Positions 41,543 to 51,438 of a stretch of DNA of 64,000 nucleotides are shown one piece after another (the stretch's first letter is position 1; every line of letters starts with the position of its first letter). Made by a program: the position numbers and the translations under genes. Location of the stretch: the NCBI RefSeq assembly GCF_036026595.1, contig NZ_JARZFX010000005.1:191393-255392 (forward strand), in the 5' to 3' direction. Under the pieces are notes generated by a model. The model saw only the letters and a list, made by a program, of their open reading frames with translations. It was not told the DNA's origin and searched no databases. This DNA is from Virgibacillus_P tibetensis (GTDB lineage Bacteria > Bacillota > Bacilli > Bacillales > Amphibacillaceae).

Positions 41543-43762
41543 CTACTGTTTCGTAATTGGGGCAAATTTTGCCAGTACGCGCTTTATTCCTATTGGGGCT
41601 GGGAAGGCAATATCAAGCTCCATCGCTTCTCCTTTACCTTGCACTTTAACAACCGTGCCGATACCCCACTTTTTGTGACTTGCTTTATCTCCAGTTCCCC
41701 ATGCTTCACTTTCTGCACCGGTTGTCTTCTGCATTCTTTCTGCTTTTCGTTTTATGGGAGCAGGTTGACCTTGAGACTGTACAAAGGATCCGCCGAACAT
41801 GGATTTCTTCGCTTGTTCTATCCCGTCCACCAGCTCTTCCGGAATTTCGTTTATAAAACGGCTGATCGGATTCATATTGGTTCTGCCGAATAGTGTACGC
41901 ATTTTTGCATGAGTTAAGTATAACTCTTGTTCAGCCCGGGTGATTCCCACATAGGCAAGTCTTCGTTCCTCTTCCATTTCTTCCTCGTCCATCATCGAAC
42001 GACTATGTGGAAAAACATTCTCCTCCATACCGATTAAAAAGACTACCGGGAATTCCAATCCTTTTGCAGCGTGTAACGTCATTAACGTGATTTTCTCCTG
42101 ATTATCCGGATCTTCCTCATCAACCTTATCAATATCCGCAATCAATGCTAGATCAGTTAAGAAAGCTACTAGGGTTTTATCCTCTGAGGTTTTTTCAAAG
42201 TCCTGTGTAACTGTCATAAACTCTTCTAAGTTTTCCAGACGACTCTGGGATTCGATGGTTTGTTCGTTTTTCAGCATGCGTTCATAGCCGGTTCTCTCTA
42301 AAACAGCCTCAACCATATCTGTAGCAGTTAGAAACTCCTGTTGTTGTGATAAGGTCTGTATTAGACTGCCAAACTCTGCTAATGCATTGGCAGCCTTTTT
42401 GGATACGCCAGTAAAATCAACTTCTTTAACGGCTTCATAAAAGGAGATATCATGTGCATCTGCATGAGCTCGTAATCGATCAATAGAGGTCTTTCCAATT
42501 CCCCGCTTCGGCACGTTTACCACACGCTCAAAGCTTATGTCATCTTCAGGATTAGTAATTAATCGTAAATACGATGTTAAATCTTTAATTTCCTTTCGTT
42601 CATAGAACTTATGTCCTCCGACCATCTGATAAGATATAGCCGACTTCATAAAAGTTGCTTCAATCGCACGGGATTGAGCGTTGGTTCGATATAAAATAGC
42701 AATGTCACTTGGTTTATAACCTTTTTTGAGTGTAAGCTCCTGGATTTCATCTGTAATAAACAGGGCCTCTTCTTGCTCTGTTGCTCCTTGATAATAATGA
42801 ATGTTCTTTCCATCCGGATTATCTGTCCACAGATTTTTCGGTTTACGTCCGGTGTTATTTCCAATTACTTTATTGGCTGCAGCCAGAATTGATTTCGTTG
42901 ATCGATAATTCTGTTCTAAGAATACGGAGCGTGAAGCTGGGTAATCTTTTTCAAACGAAAGAATATTTGAAATGTCAGCACCGCGCCATCGGTAAATTGA
43001 TTGATCTGAATCCCCGACAACACAAAGGTTCTGAAACCGGCTGGCCAGTTGCTTAACCAGAAAGTACTGTGCATGGTTCGTATCCTGATACTCATCCACA
43101 TGAATATATTGAAACCTGCGCTGGTAATACTCAAGTACTTCCGGAACCCTTTTAAATAAATGAATCGTCTGCATGATCAGATCATCGAAGTCGAGTGCTT
43201 GGTTTTTCTGGAGCATTTTTTGATATGCTACATAGATTTGAGCAATCTGTTTATCGTAGAAGTTACCGACATTATTACTGAATTCTTCTGGGGTGATCAG
43301 TTCATTCTTAGCAGCGCCGATTTGTCCAAGCATTGCGCGTGGATCAAATTTTTTCGGATCGATATTCAGGTTTTTTAAGATTTGCTTCACAACGGATAGC
43401 TGATCTCCACTATCCAATATGGTGAAGTTGCGATTGTAACCGATACGGTCAATATCACGTCGCAAAATCCGAACACACATAGAGTGGAAGGTGGAAACCC
43501 ACATATATTCTCCCTCGGGGCCTACCAGCTTTTGTACACGCTGTTTCATCTCACGTGCTGCTTTATTCGTAAACGTTATGGCCAATACGTTCCTTGCTGC
43601 CACGTCTTTTTCGCCAAGCAAATAAGCGATGCGATGTGTCAGAACTCTCGTCTTTCCACTACCCGCACCTGCCATAATAAGTAAAGGGCCATCTGTATGT
43701 TTAACAGCCTCTCGCTGTTCTTTATTTAATCCTTTTAATAAGTCATCTGTTGTTTGACTCAT
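41543..43762 (-). CDS. pcrA: ATP-dependent DNA helicase PcrA
   Basis: A 739-residue superfamily 1 3'-5' helicase for repair and rolling-circle plasmid replication. Walker A is LLIMAGAGSGKTRVLTHRIA, Walker B IHVDEYQDTN, motif III VVGDSDQSIYRWRGAD, motif IV EQNYRS, and motif V/VI region TLMTLHAAKGLEFPVVFLIG and EERRLAYVGITRAEQ. The C-terminal Tudor-like tail (KKWGIGTVVKVQGKGEAMEL) binds RNA polymerase. Ribosome binding site AAGGCGG. Confidence 0.97.
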   Translation of the reverse strand: MSQTTDDLLKGLNKEQREAVKHTDGPLLIMAGAGSGKTRVLTHRIAYLLGEKDVAARNVLAITFTNKAAREMKQRVQKLVGPEGEYMWVSTFHSMCVRILRRDIDRIGYNRNFTILDSGDQLSVVKQILKNLNIDPKKFDPRAMLGQIGAAKNELITPEEFSNNVGNFYDKQIAQIYVAYQKMLQKNQALDFDDLIMQTIHLFKRVPEVLEYYQRRFQYIHVDEYQDTNHAQYFLVKQLASRFQNLCVVGDSDQSIYRWRGADISNILSFEKDYPASRSVFLEQNYRSTKSILAAANKVIGNNTGRKPKNLWTDNPDGKNIHYYQGATEQEEALFITDEIQELTLKKGYKPSDIAILYRTNAQSRAIEATFMKSAISYQMVGGHKFYERKEIKDLTSYLRLITNPEDDISFERVVNVPKRGIGKTSIDRLRAHADAHDISFYEAVKEVDFTGVSKKAANALAEFGSLIQTLSQQQEFLTATDMVEAVLERTGYERMLKNEQTIESQSRLENLEEFMTVTQDFEKTSEDKTLVAFLTDLALIADIDKVDEEDPDNQEKITLMTLHAAKGLEFPVVFLIGMEENVFPHSRSMMDEEEMEEERRLAYVGITRAEQELYLTHAKMRTLFGRTNMNPISRFINEIPEELVDGIEQAKKSMFGGSFVQSQGQPAPIKRKAERMQKTTGAESEAWGTGDKASHKKWGIGTVVKVQGKGEAMELDIAFPAPIGIKRVLAKFAPITKQ

Positions 43763-43811
43763 CTTTACACCGCCTTGAATCCATAGTATTCTTTTTTCAA
43801 CTGAGGAATTT

Positions 43812-44495
43812 CTACTTTATTGCCCCAACTGTCTTAATTGCTTTTTTTATATCTGTGTAAATAATATTACCAACAACTATAACATCTGCATGCTCTTTCA
43901 TTTCCTGTGCCTGGAAACTGCTCTCTATTCCACCACCGTAAAATAGCATTGTTTCATCCAGCTGACCTTTTACTTTTTCAACAAGCTCCGGGTCTCCATA
44001 CTTTCCACTGTACTCCATATAAAAAACCGGCAAGTGAAATACATGTTCAGCCATATAAGCATATGCTGTTACATCTTCGTCATCCGGTAAATAGCTGTTT
44101 GTATGAGTAAAAGCTTTTGCCTCTTCATTCAAGATACAATATCCTTCTACAAAAATCTCGTTCCAGTTCATAATATCTTTGTATTCCTTAATCGCTTGAT
44201 GCTGTATATCCATCATCCACTTTTTCTCTGTTGAATTCATTACCATGGGAATAAAATAATAATCAAACCCTGGGGTTATAGCTTCCATTGTGGAGATCTC
44301 CAGGATGCACGGAACCGTGTGCCGGCGAATCCGTGATAAAAGATCTAATACACCATCCAATGTTACATTGTCAGTTCCGCCAACTATAATTGCATCGGTA
44401 CCAGACTCACAGATCATATCTAAATTCTCATCAGAAATTTCTTTAGCTGGATCAAGCTTAAACACGTGCTTCCATTCGTTCATTGTATTATACAA
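43812..44495 (-). CDS. pcrB: heptaprenylglyceryl phosphate synthase
   Basis: A 227-residue TIM-barrel prenyltransferase joining heptaprenyl diphosphate to glycerol-1-phosphate. EWKHVFKLDPAKEISDENLD at the start, TDAIIVGGTDNVT, and YYFIPMVMNS are close to B. subtilis PcrB, and FYGGGIESSFQA and ADVIVVGNIIYTD bind phosphate. The TTG at 44495 follows TGGAGG and matches the B. subtilis start. It is the first gene of pcrB-pcrA-ligA-camS. Confidence 0.95.
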   Translation of the reverse strand: MYNTMNEWKHVFKLDPAKEISDENLDMICESGTDAIIVGGTDNVTLDGVLDLLSRIRRHTVPCILEISTMEAITPGFDYYFIPMVMNSTEKKWMMDIQHQAIKEYKDIMNWNEIFVEGYCILNEEAKAFTHTNSYLPDDEDVTAYAYMAEHVFHLPVFYMEYSGKYGDPELVEKVKGQLDETMLFYGGGIESSFQAQEMKEHADVIVVGNIIYTDIKKAIKTVGAIK

Positions 44496-44632
44496 AGTTC
44501 TAATCCTCCATCATTTTTATCCATTAGTTTATTATACCAAAAATTGCTCAGGGAATTTAGGGATATGGTCAATCTTTTTTACGGTCTCTTTTAGAAAAGA
44601 AAGTAAGGGTGCTTTGGAGATGCCGGTGTGAT

Positions 44633-45006
44633 GAACAAAAGCGAAGGGCGCCCGTTTATTGCCGTACGAACTGCGCCCGCGCATCGTGGGTGGGGCGACG
44701 TTGCCGCGCAAGGCGGCGTAGTTAGTCGATCTTCCACTGCAACAGGAGATTCACTCCAGAGTATAAGATTCACTTAGACTTTCGCCATTTCTGGCGATAA
44801 GTCAAGTTCATCTAAAAGGGAACATGCCCCTTCATAGGGGTATGCCGACGTTGGGCGCAAAGCCCGGTTTTAGTCGGCCTTCCTTATCCCGTAACGAATT
44901 GGTTTATGTTGAGTTAGATTAAGAAGAGACCGGAAGGGCACTAGGTGATGGGCGCTTGGAGCTGGACGTGGCTGTTTAAGTTTAAGAACTAATTGCAGCC
45001 AAAAAT
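44633..45006. repeat. GC-rich structured dispersed repeat, copy 1
   Basis: This 374-bp stretch is far richer in GC than its surroundings (TGCGCCCGCGCATCG, TTGCCGCGCAAGGCGGCGTA) and recurs at 63696-64000. Hairpins include CATGCCCCT...AGGGGTATG and GCCGAC...GTCGGC followed by CTTCCTTA. Relative to copy 2 it has about 70 extra bases near 44745-44820. Both copies end in GGACGTGGCTGTTTAAG and AATTGCAG. It lies between yerC and pcrB and encodes no protein. A mobile noncoding RNA or a non-autonomous element is the best guess. Confidence 0.75.
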
Positions 45007-45023
45007 TTACACTTTCCTACCTT

Positions 45024-45055
45024 TTTAAAAAACCGCTGCCAAGGCAGGCAGCGGT
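45024..45055 (-). terminator. terminator of yerC
   Basis: ACCGCTGCC and GGCAGCGGT pair around 6 nt; on the minus strand TTTTTTAAAAA follows. It begins 10 bp after the yerC stop. Confidence 0.9.
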
Positions 45056-45064
45056 CACTTATTG

Positions 45065-45367
45065 CTATTCAGCTTTCCCAGGCATTATACGTTCCAGAAC
45101 CATTTTGTAGCCATCGTTACCATAATTGATACATCTTTTAACTCGGGAAATTGTAGCTGTTGAAGCTTTCGTTTCCTGTTCAATAACATTGTACGTACTT
45201 CCTTCTGACAGCATTTTTGCAACCTGCAGTCGTTGTGAGATGGAATGGATCTCTGACATTGTAGCGATATCATCGAAGAATTTATAACATTCTTCTCGAT
45301 CTTTCAGCGATAGAATTGCATCAAATAACTGATCCAATTGTTCTCCACGTAATTTATCGATTTGCAC
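45065..45367 (-). CDS. yerC: YerC/YecD family TrpR-related protein
   Basis: A 100-residue helical protein starting at GTG 45367 behind AGGAGG. IHSISQRLQVAKMLSEGSTY and ETKASTATISRVKRCINYGN form the TrpR-like helix-turn-helix. B. subtilis YerC is a DNA-binding protein of unclear target. It follows yerB by 22 bp and ends at a strong terminator. Confidence 0.93.
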   Translation of the reverse strand: MQIDKLRGEQLDQLFDAILSLKDREECYKFFDDIATMSEIHSISQRLQVAKMLSEGSTYNVIEQETKASTATISRVKRCINYGNDGYKMVLERIMPGKAE

Positions 45368-45389
45368 GGCGAAACCTCCTGCTTTGAAA

Positions 45390-46442
45390 CTAATTTGTTA
45401 TGGTTACAGTTTGTTGTAATCCCGGATTGGCTGGTATGACATTAATCCAGGTCTTTCCCGGTACTAAGCCGATTGGTTTACCATCTCTGACTGGAATAAC
45501 TCTTCCATCACGGGTTTCCCATTGAACTTCCTGGACAATACCTTTTTGGATTAAATAAGCATCTCCGCCGGATAGTAGATCAATTGCTCGACGGCCTGCA
45601 TCATCAATAACCTGATGACTCGTTTCTATGATGAATATATTGTCTAATTCAATCAAGTCTCCCGTGTCGAGTTCTACTGTTTCTTCTTGGTTACTGAATC
45701 TAGTATATTTTTCGGTGCTGTCATCATATTTATATTCCACATTATATATAGCGTTTTTTGAATAAGCGATCTCTGCCTGTTCTGCCGGGTCACCGGACAA
45801 ATCCGATAATTCATCTGCTGCTAAAAATGCTAAAGGCTCATACTCCGCGGTTGTCTCATAACCTTTTCCTTCTGCAACGTCATATGCTGCCCCAAACTGC
45901 AAGTATGAATTATGCGGCGCTTTCCGAAATGATTCGCGCTTAAACAGGTTACCATCATTATCATAAATGGCTCCATCTAAATGTTCAATTCCGCGGTTTT
46001 TAATCATGTCATTAATAAAATTGGCTGCTCCATGATATACATACAAAGCCTGATACATATTCGCCAGTTCAAAATAATACTCACGGGAACTGCGGACAGG
46101 TCCCACTACTACTGGCATTTCACTTTGGTAAAAAGCAAGTAAACGCGTTATTTGTCCTTCAGCTAAAATCTCAAAAACGATATCTGCCTTGGATAAGCCT
46201 GATTGTGGGCGCGCTGATGGGTGATTATTCACCATCACACTTACGATCTTGTTATCTACTGCATTGTTCGTTCCCATCCCAGTTAATGGGTAAATATTTT
46301 CAAATTCCTCCGTTGCTTTTGGTGGATCTGTTTTTTCTTCTACGTTATTCTCTTTTGGCTCATTATCCTGGACCTTTTTTTCATCTTTAGAACAACCCAC
46401 AAGAAGAAATGCCACAAGCAGCATACAAACTAACTTTCTCAT
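45390..46442 (-). CDS. yerB: YerB-like DUF3048 lipoprotein
   Basis: A 350-residue lipoprotein; LVCMLLVAFLLVGCSKDEKK carries the lipobox. ATG 46442 is preferred to an in-frame start four codons upstream because AGGTGTTGGGGG spaces better. The mature part has PLTGMGTNNAVDNKIVSVMV and GPVRSSREYYFELANMYQAL, typical of DUF3048 in B. subtilis YerB. It is surface-anchored and of unknown function. It sits 46 bp after yerA. Confidence 0.92.
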   Translation of the reverse strand: MRKLVCMLLVAFLLVGCSKDEKKVQDNEPKENNVEEKTDPPKATEEFENIYPLTGMGTNNAVDNKIVSVMVNNHPSARPQSGLSKADIVFEILAEGQITRLLAFYQSEMPVVVGPVRSSREYYFELANMYQALYVYHGAANFINDMIKNRGIEHLDGAIYDNDGNLFKRESFRKAPHNSYLQFGAAYDVAEGKGYETTAEYEPLAFLAADELSDLSGDPAEQAEIAYSKNAIYNVEYKYDDSTEKYTRFSNQEETVELDTGDLIELDNIFIIETSHQVIDDAGRRAIDLLSGGDAYLIQKGIVQEVQWETRDGRVIPVRDGKPIGLVPGKTWINVIPANPGLQQTVTITN

Positions 46443-46488
46443 GTCCCCCAACACCTTTTATAAAAGTTTTCTACAAGTTTATTATACG

Positions 46489-48231
46489 CTAAGTCATGGT
46501 GGCTGGAAATAGAACTTCTTTTTTCTTTACATCTATTATTCCTTGCTGAGTAATTCGTATATAAGGTAAATGGGTTGAAGACAAAAACAGAATACTGTAG
46601 ATAGGATCATTAAATGCATAGCCGAATTCTTTAACGTATGCTTTTAATTGCTTCTCTTTTTCTATTAGTTCATTCATGCTTCCATTATACATGATTCCCC
46701 CCAGTTTCAACGGGATTTCAAACAATACCTCACCTTCATGAACTAACACAATTCCGCCCCCGATTTCCTTCATACGCTTCCAGGCCAGATGTATGTCGGG
46801 CTTGTTTTTACCAACCAGAACGATATCTCCTGTCGTCGAATAAGAACTTACAATTGCTCCTAATTTATTCGTAAACCCGCGAAGTGTTGTGTTAACCCGC
46901 CATTCGCCATTCCGATCAAGTAATAATAGAAATGCATCATTATTTGTCACTGGCAGCTTTTCCAATGTTATGTCGGTCTCAATAGCGTATGGTTTGATAA
47001 TAACGTCATTAACCATGTCGAGCCCGATTGGTAATGAAAACTGCAGGTCTTTCTCCTGTAGATCCCAATTAAATGTAAGTTCATCTATCCCGAATTTTTT
47101 CCAATCTATTTCAGATGTTGGTTCCTGAACCTTGCCTTCTTTTACAATCCATTGTCCTTTAGCTAATACACTTACCGGGTGTGGATTATCTTTTGCCTCT
47201 AAAATATTAATATGAGCAACACGGCCCGGAGCAATACTTCCTAATTGATCCTCCAGATTATAATGCCTCGCTACGTTATAGCTGGCCATACGGTAAGCGT
47301 CCTCAACAGGGATTCCCTTTTTGATAGCAATATCTATGCATACATTCATTAATCCATTTTCATAGAATCCCGGGGTAGAACCATCCGTTGTCATCGTAAG
47401 ATTATCATAGGCTTTCAGGTTCTCTGCAAGAATTTCTTCTATAAGCTCAGGTAAATCCGGTCTGATAGAGGAATAGCGCAGGCCAACGTGATAACCCAGC
47501 TGCAGTCTTCTGATTACTTCCTCGCCGGTCATCGATTCGTGATCTGCAGATACCCCCAGTAATTTCATTTTTGTTAATGTTTTTTCAGAAGCCCCTGGGA
47601 AATGTCCTTCTACCGGCTTTCCATGACGTTTCGTTTCTTGAATCCAGTATAGCAATCTATCATCTCCAGTGAGCAGGCTTGGCCATGAAGTTAATTCCCC
47701 GCCCTGTATAACAGAAGGATGAGCTATCCAGGATAAAACTTCTTCGGTATTAAACAATGCCTCTTCTTCCTGCAAAGCTGTTTGTGAATCATAACGTGCC
47801 CACCAGTACATGGAGACAGGTAGTTTACTAAACTCGTCAAGTAAAGTAAACGCTTTCTTTTTGTCTAATAAAAAATGCCACATCAGGCTGTCATTAATTA
47901 AAGTTGTTGTCCCGAATTTGGCTGCATGAGTTGCTAATACTTCTGGATTATATAGCTGAAATGGGTGTGCGTGCGGCTCCATATAGCCTGGTACCAGAAA
48001 GTTCCCTTTACAATCTACTACTGTACTTGATTCCATTCTTTCAGGAAGTTTATCTCCCACATATACAATACGATCATTATAAATCCAAATATTCGCTTGT
48101 AACCATTGTTTTGTATACACATTTAAATAAGTACTGTTTTTTAAAACCAGGGTTGGTGCATCATATCCATCTACTACCCTGACATGTTGTCTAAGTTCAC
48201 GGTTTCTCCAATAATGTCCATTCTCTAACAT
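46489..48231 (-). CDS. yerA: adenine deaminase-like protein (YerA)
   Basis: A 580-residue metal-dependent amidohydrolase. ATG 48231 follows TTGGAGAG and gives the same length as I recall for B. subtilis YerA. The metal motif is GYMEPHAHPF, with a second histidine in VEGHFPGAS and the aspartate in TMTTDGSTPGF. The C-terminal domain resembles adenine deaminase (KLGAIVSSYSTTGDIVLVGK). It may deaminate adenine or a related base, which would fit its place right after the pur operon; the true substrate is not shown. Confidence 0.88.
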   Translation of the reverse strand: MLENGHYWRNRELRQHVRVVDGYDAPTLVLKNSTYLNVYTKQWLQANIWIYNDRIVYVGDKLPERMESSTVVDCKGNFLVPGYMEPHAHPFQLYNPEVLATHAAKFGTTTLINDSLMWHFLLDKKKAFTLLDEFSKLPVSMYWWARYDSQTALQEEEALFNTEEVLSWIAHPSVIQGGELTSWPSLLTGDDRLLYWIQETKRHGKPVEGHFPGASEKTLTKMKLLGVSADHESMTGEEVIRRLQLGYHVGLRYSSIRPDLPELIEEILAENLKAYDNLTMTTDGSTPGFYENGLMNVCIDIAIKKGIPVEDAYRMASYNVARHYNLEDQLGSIAPGRVAHINILEAKDNPHPVSVLAKGQWIVKEGKVQEPTSEIDWKKFGIDELTFNWDLQEKDLQFSLPIGLDMVNDVIIKPYAIETDITLEKLPVTNNDAFLLLLDRNGEWRVNTTLRGFTNKLGAIVSSYSTTGDIVLVGKNKPDIHLAWKRMKEIGGGIVLVHEGEVLFEIPLKLGGIMYNGSMNELIEKEKQLKAYVKEFGYAFNDPIYSILFLSSTHLPYIRITQQGIIDVKKKEVLFPATMT

Positions 48232-48267
48232 GAAAACAACTCTCCAATTTTCCATTTTCTCTATTTT

Positions 48268-48295
48268 ATCATATCTTTCGCTTTAACACAGTAAA
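48268..48295 (-). promoter_or_regulatory. predicted yerA promoter
   Basis: TTTACT (48295-48290), a 16-bp spacer and TATGAT (48273-48268) lie about 40 bp before the yerA start. A direct repeat ACAGTRAAG (near 48289 and 48309) overlaps the -35 region. The remaining gap to the purD terminator shows no gene. Confidence 0.5.
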
Positions 48296-48563
48296 GTAAG
48301 TGTGTTTACAGTGAAGTTTTTGTGACAATGTGATGATATATCTGATTTATCGGATAAGTAATGTTGTAAAAGAGCGGTTTTCTTTACTCGGTACGGTTTT
48401 AACGTATCTAAGTAAAGCTTTTGTTTCATGGAGTTTATCTTGCCCTTAAAGAAAGTTATTCCAGCTGCGTTGGTAGAGAGCCGTGCTATATGCTACTGAC
48501 AAGATTCTAGATCCTAGTTTCTTTCTATAACAACGCACTAGAGGAGTTAGTTTTAAATGAAAT

Positions 48564-48595
48564 GAAAAGAAAGCCACCTTAGTTAGAGGTGGCTT
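48564..48595 (-). terminator. terminator of the pur operon
   Basis: AAGCCACCT and AGGTGGCTT pair around a short loop and continue TCTTTTC on the minus strand. The stem overlaps the purD stop codon. Confidence 0.8.
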
Positions 48596-49841
48596 CGATC
48601 GTTTTTCCAATATCTTTTCTGTAAAAGTACCCTTGCGTATGATCAATAGATCCTAAAGTTTCATAAGCATTATCTGCTGCTTTTTCCAATGTTGAATCCT
48701 TGGCTCCAACCAGCAATACACGCCCACCATCCGATACAAGTTTATCCCCATCATACTTCGTTCCTGCATGAACAGTAAAAGATTTTGGTGAGGACAGATC
48801 AGGAATAGCTATCCCCTTTTGGTAAGCTGCCGGGTATCCTTCTGAGGCTAGGACAACCCCAACACAGGAATTCTCCTCCCATTCCAGTTCAGGATTTTCC
48901 CCTTTTAAAACATCTGTCAGTACTTGCACCAAGTCATTCTTCAACAGTGGTAAAACAACCTGTGTTTCCGGATCTCCAAATCGTGTGTTAAACTCGATAA
49001 CTTTGGGACCTTCTGCTGTCATGATTAAGCCAGCATACAGTATTCCAGTAAAAGGGCGGTCTTCCTTCATTAATCCATCTGCGGTTTTTTGTAATATTTT
49101 TTTGGTAGCAAAAGCAATATGTTCTGCTGTAACATCTGGTACAGGGGCAAAGGCGCCCATCCCACCTGTATTCGGACCTTGATCATTATCATAGGCACGT
49201 TTATGATCTCTTGCTGGAACCATGGGGTACACGTTGTTTTCATGTACAAAAGCCATCAGTGAGAATTCCTTGCCAACGAGGAACTCTTCGATCACAATGG
49301 TTGCTCCGGCTTCTGCAAATGTCTTAGAGACCAGCATTTGCTCTACCGCTTCCAAGGCCTGTTGTTTTGTTTCTGCAACAACAACCCCTTTTCCTGCAGC
49401 AAGGCCATCTGCTTTGATTACAATTGGAGCTCCCTTTTCCTCTATATAGGCGTTTGCTGCTTCTGTGTCTGTAAATGTAGCATAAGCAGCTGTTGGGATT
49501 TCATATTCCATCATAAATTCTTTCGCAAAGTTTTTACTGCCTTCTAATAGAGCAGCTTCCTTTGTTGGTGCGAACACTGCCAGACCTTCTTCTTGAAATC
49601 TATTGGCAATTCCTGCATTCAGCGGATTCTCTGGTCCGATGATGGTAAGGTCAATCGCTTCTCTTTTTGCGAAATCAAGGAGACTGTCACTATCCATTTC
49701 GTCAATTGCAACACATGCAGCATGCCGCTCGATCCCACCATTTCCAGGTGCAGCGAATAGTTTGGTCACCTTTTCACTCTCAGCCAGTTTCATAATAATA
49801 CTATGTTCACGTCCGCCTCTTCCGACGACTAGTACATTCAT
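48579..49841 (-). CDS. purD: phosphoribosylamine-glycine ligase
   Basis: A 420-residue ATP-grasp enzyme, step 2 of IMP synthesis: phosphoribosylamine plus glycine to GAR. VLVVGRGGREHSIIMKLAES, GPNTGGMGAFAPVPDV and IEFNTRFGDPETQVVLPLL are diagnostic. Ribosome binding site AAGGGGG. It is the last gene of the operon, 54 bp after purH, and ends in a terminator. Confidence 0.97.
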   Translation of the reverse strand: MNVLVVGRGGREHSIIMKLAESEKVTKLFAAPGNGGIERHAACVAIDEMDSDSLLDFAKREAIDLTIIGPENPLNAGIANRFQEEGLAVFAPTKEAALLEGSKNFAKEFMMEYEIPTAAYATFTDTEAANAYIEEKGAPIVIKADGLAAGKGVVVAETKQQALEAVEQMLVSKTFAEAGATIVIEEFLVGKEFSLMAFVHENNVYPMVPARDHKRAYDNDQGPNTGGMGAFAPVPDVTAEHIAFATKKILQKTADGLMKEDRPFTGILYAGLIMTAEGPKVIEFNTRFGDPETQVVLPLLKNDLVQVLTDVLKGENPELEWEENSCVGVVLASEGYPAAYQKGIAIPDLSSPKSFTVHAGTKYDGDKLVSDGGRVLLVGAKDSTLEKAADNAYETLGSIDHTQGYFYRKDIGKTIEATSN

Positions 49842-49895
49842 CAGAACGCCCCCTTTGGGTAGTTAGGTTAAGTTAGTGTGTTGAATAACTTGGAA

Positions 49896-51428
49896 TTAAT
49901 GCTTAAAATGACGCATGCTTGTATATACCATTGCAATTCCATGCTCGTTGCATACATCTATTGAATCCTGATCCCGCTTCGAGCCACCTGGCTGAATAAT
50001 TGCTGTAACACCTGCTTTAGCAGCAGCCTCGACAGTGTCTGGCATAGGAAAGAATGCATCTGAAGCCATAGCTGCACCACGAGCCTTCTCACCTGCTTGT
50101 TCGATCGCAATGGAAGCTGCACCAATCCGGTTCATTTGTCCTGCTCCTACTCCGACAGTCTGCTGATCTTTTGCTAATACAATGGCATTTGATTTCACAT
50201 GCTTCACTGCTTTCCAGGCAAATAATAAATCAGCTAACTCTTCTTCAGATGGCTGGCGTTTTGTGGCAACCGTCACGTCATTCTCTGCTATATCTCCCGC
50301 ATCGCTATCTTGAATAAGTACGCCACCTTTGACGGTAGTCAACTTTTGATATGTTGCTTCCTTCTCTGCCATTTCCAACTCGAGCAAGCGAATGTTTTTC
50401 TTTTTAGTTAGAATTTCAAGCGCTTCTTTTGAAAATCCTGGTGCAATAATAATCTCTAAAAATATTTCACTAAGCTTTTCTGCAGTAAAGTTGTCTATTT
50501 CCCTGTTACAAGCAACAATGCCACCAAAAATAGATATGGAATCTGCTTCATAGGCCTTTTGAAAAGCGTTGTTGATAGTATCCGCAACACCAATGCCGCA
50601 TGGGTTCATATGTTTAACAGCAACTGCAGCAGGATCGCGGTATTCAGAAAGAATTTCCAAAGCAGCATTTGCATCTTGAATATTGTTGAATGAAAGCTCT
50701 TTCCCGTGTAATTGATCAGCAGTTGCAAGACTTCCTGCTGAGTTCAAAGGGTTTTTATAAAAAGCAGCCTGCTGATGAGGGTTTTCCCCATAGCGTAATG
50801 TCTGTACTTTTTCATATGTAACGGTAAACGTTTCTGGAAACTCTTCCTCTGTTACTTCTGTAAAATAGCGTGAAATGAGTGCATCATAATGAGCAGTATG
50901 ACGGAAAACTTTTGCCGCTAGCTGTTGGCGTTTATTTCCATCCAACGTACCTTGACGCTGCGCTTCCAATATATCCTCATAATCGGCTGGATCGACAATA
51001 ACTGTGACATCTGCATAGTTCTTCGCAGCTGCCCGAAGCATTGTTGGTCCACCAATATCAATATTTTCGATAATTTCTTCTTGCGAAACGCCCTCTTTTT
51101 CAAGCGTTTGTTTAAACGGATAAAGGTTCACAACGACCATATCAATCGGTGATATCCCATTCTCCTCCAACTGCTTCATGTGATCTGTGCTCGACCTTTT
51201 AGCGAGTAGGCCTCCATGTATAGAAGGATGCAATGTTTTAACACGCCCATCCATTATTTCAGGAAACCCAGTTACCTCATCGACAGCAGTTGCAGGTAAT
51301 CCTGCATCAAGAAGCGTACGCAATGTGCCTCCTGTAGAAATAATGTCATAGTCGAGATCGATAAGTCCTTTTGCAAACTCCGTTATCTTTTCTTTGTTGG
51401 AGACACTGATTAATACGCGTTTCTTCAT
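49896..51428 (-). CDS. purH: bifunctional AICAR formyltransferase / IMP cyclohydrolase
   Basis: A 510-residue enzyme for the last two steps to IMP. Residues 1-~195 are the cyclohydrolase (MGS-like fold: LISVSNKEKITEFAKGLIDL, STGGTLRTL). The remainder is the formyltransferase with VAVKHMNPCGIG and SDAFFPMPDTVEAAAKAGVT, using 10-formyl-tetrahydrofolate. Ribosome binding site GAGGG. It starts 10 bp after purN. Confidence 0.97.
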   Translation of the reverse strand: MKKRVLISVSNKEKITEFAKGLIDLDYDIISTGGTLRTLLDAGLPATAVDEVTGFPEIMDGRVKTLHPSIHGGLLAKRSSTDHMKQLEENGISPIDMVVVNLYPFKQTLEKEGVSQEEIIENIDIGGPTMLRAAAKNYADVTVIVDPADYEDILEAQRQGTLDGNKRQQLAAKVFRHTAHYDALISRYFTEVTEEEFPETFTVTYEKVQTLRYGENPHQQAAFYKNPLNSAGSLATADQLHGKELSFNNIQDANAALEILSEYRDPAAVAVKHMNPCGIGVADTINNAFQKAYEADSISIFGGIVACNREIDNFTAEKLSEIFLEIIIAPGFSKEALEILTKKKNIRLLELEMAEKEATYQKLTTVKGGVLIQDSDAGDIAENDVTVATKRQPSEEELADLLFAWKAVKHVKSNAIVLAKDQQTVGVGAGQMNRIGAASIAIEQAGEKARGAAMASDAFFPMPDTVEAAAKAGVTAIIQPGGSKRDQDSIDVCNEHGIAMVYTSMRHFKH

Positions 51429-51438
51429 AAGTTAGCCC

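Noticed and set aside
44633..45006. Group II intron remnant
   Set aside because: No reverse transcriptase and no recognisable domain V in either copy.
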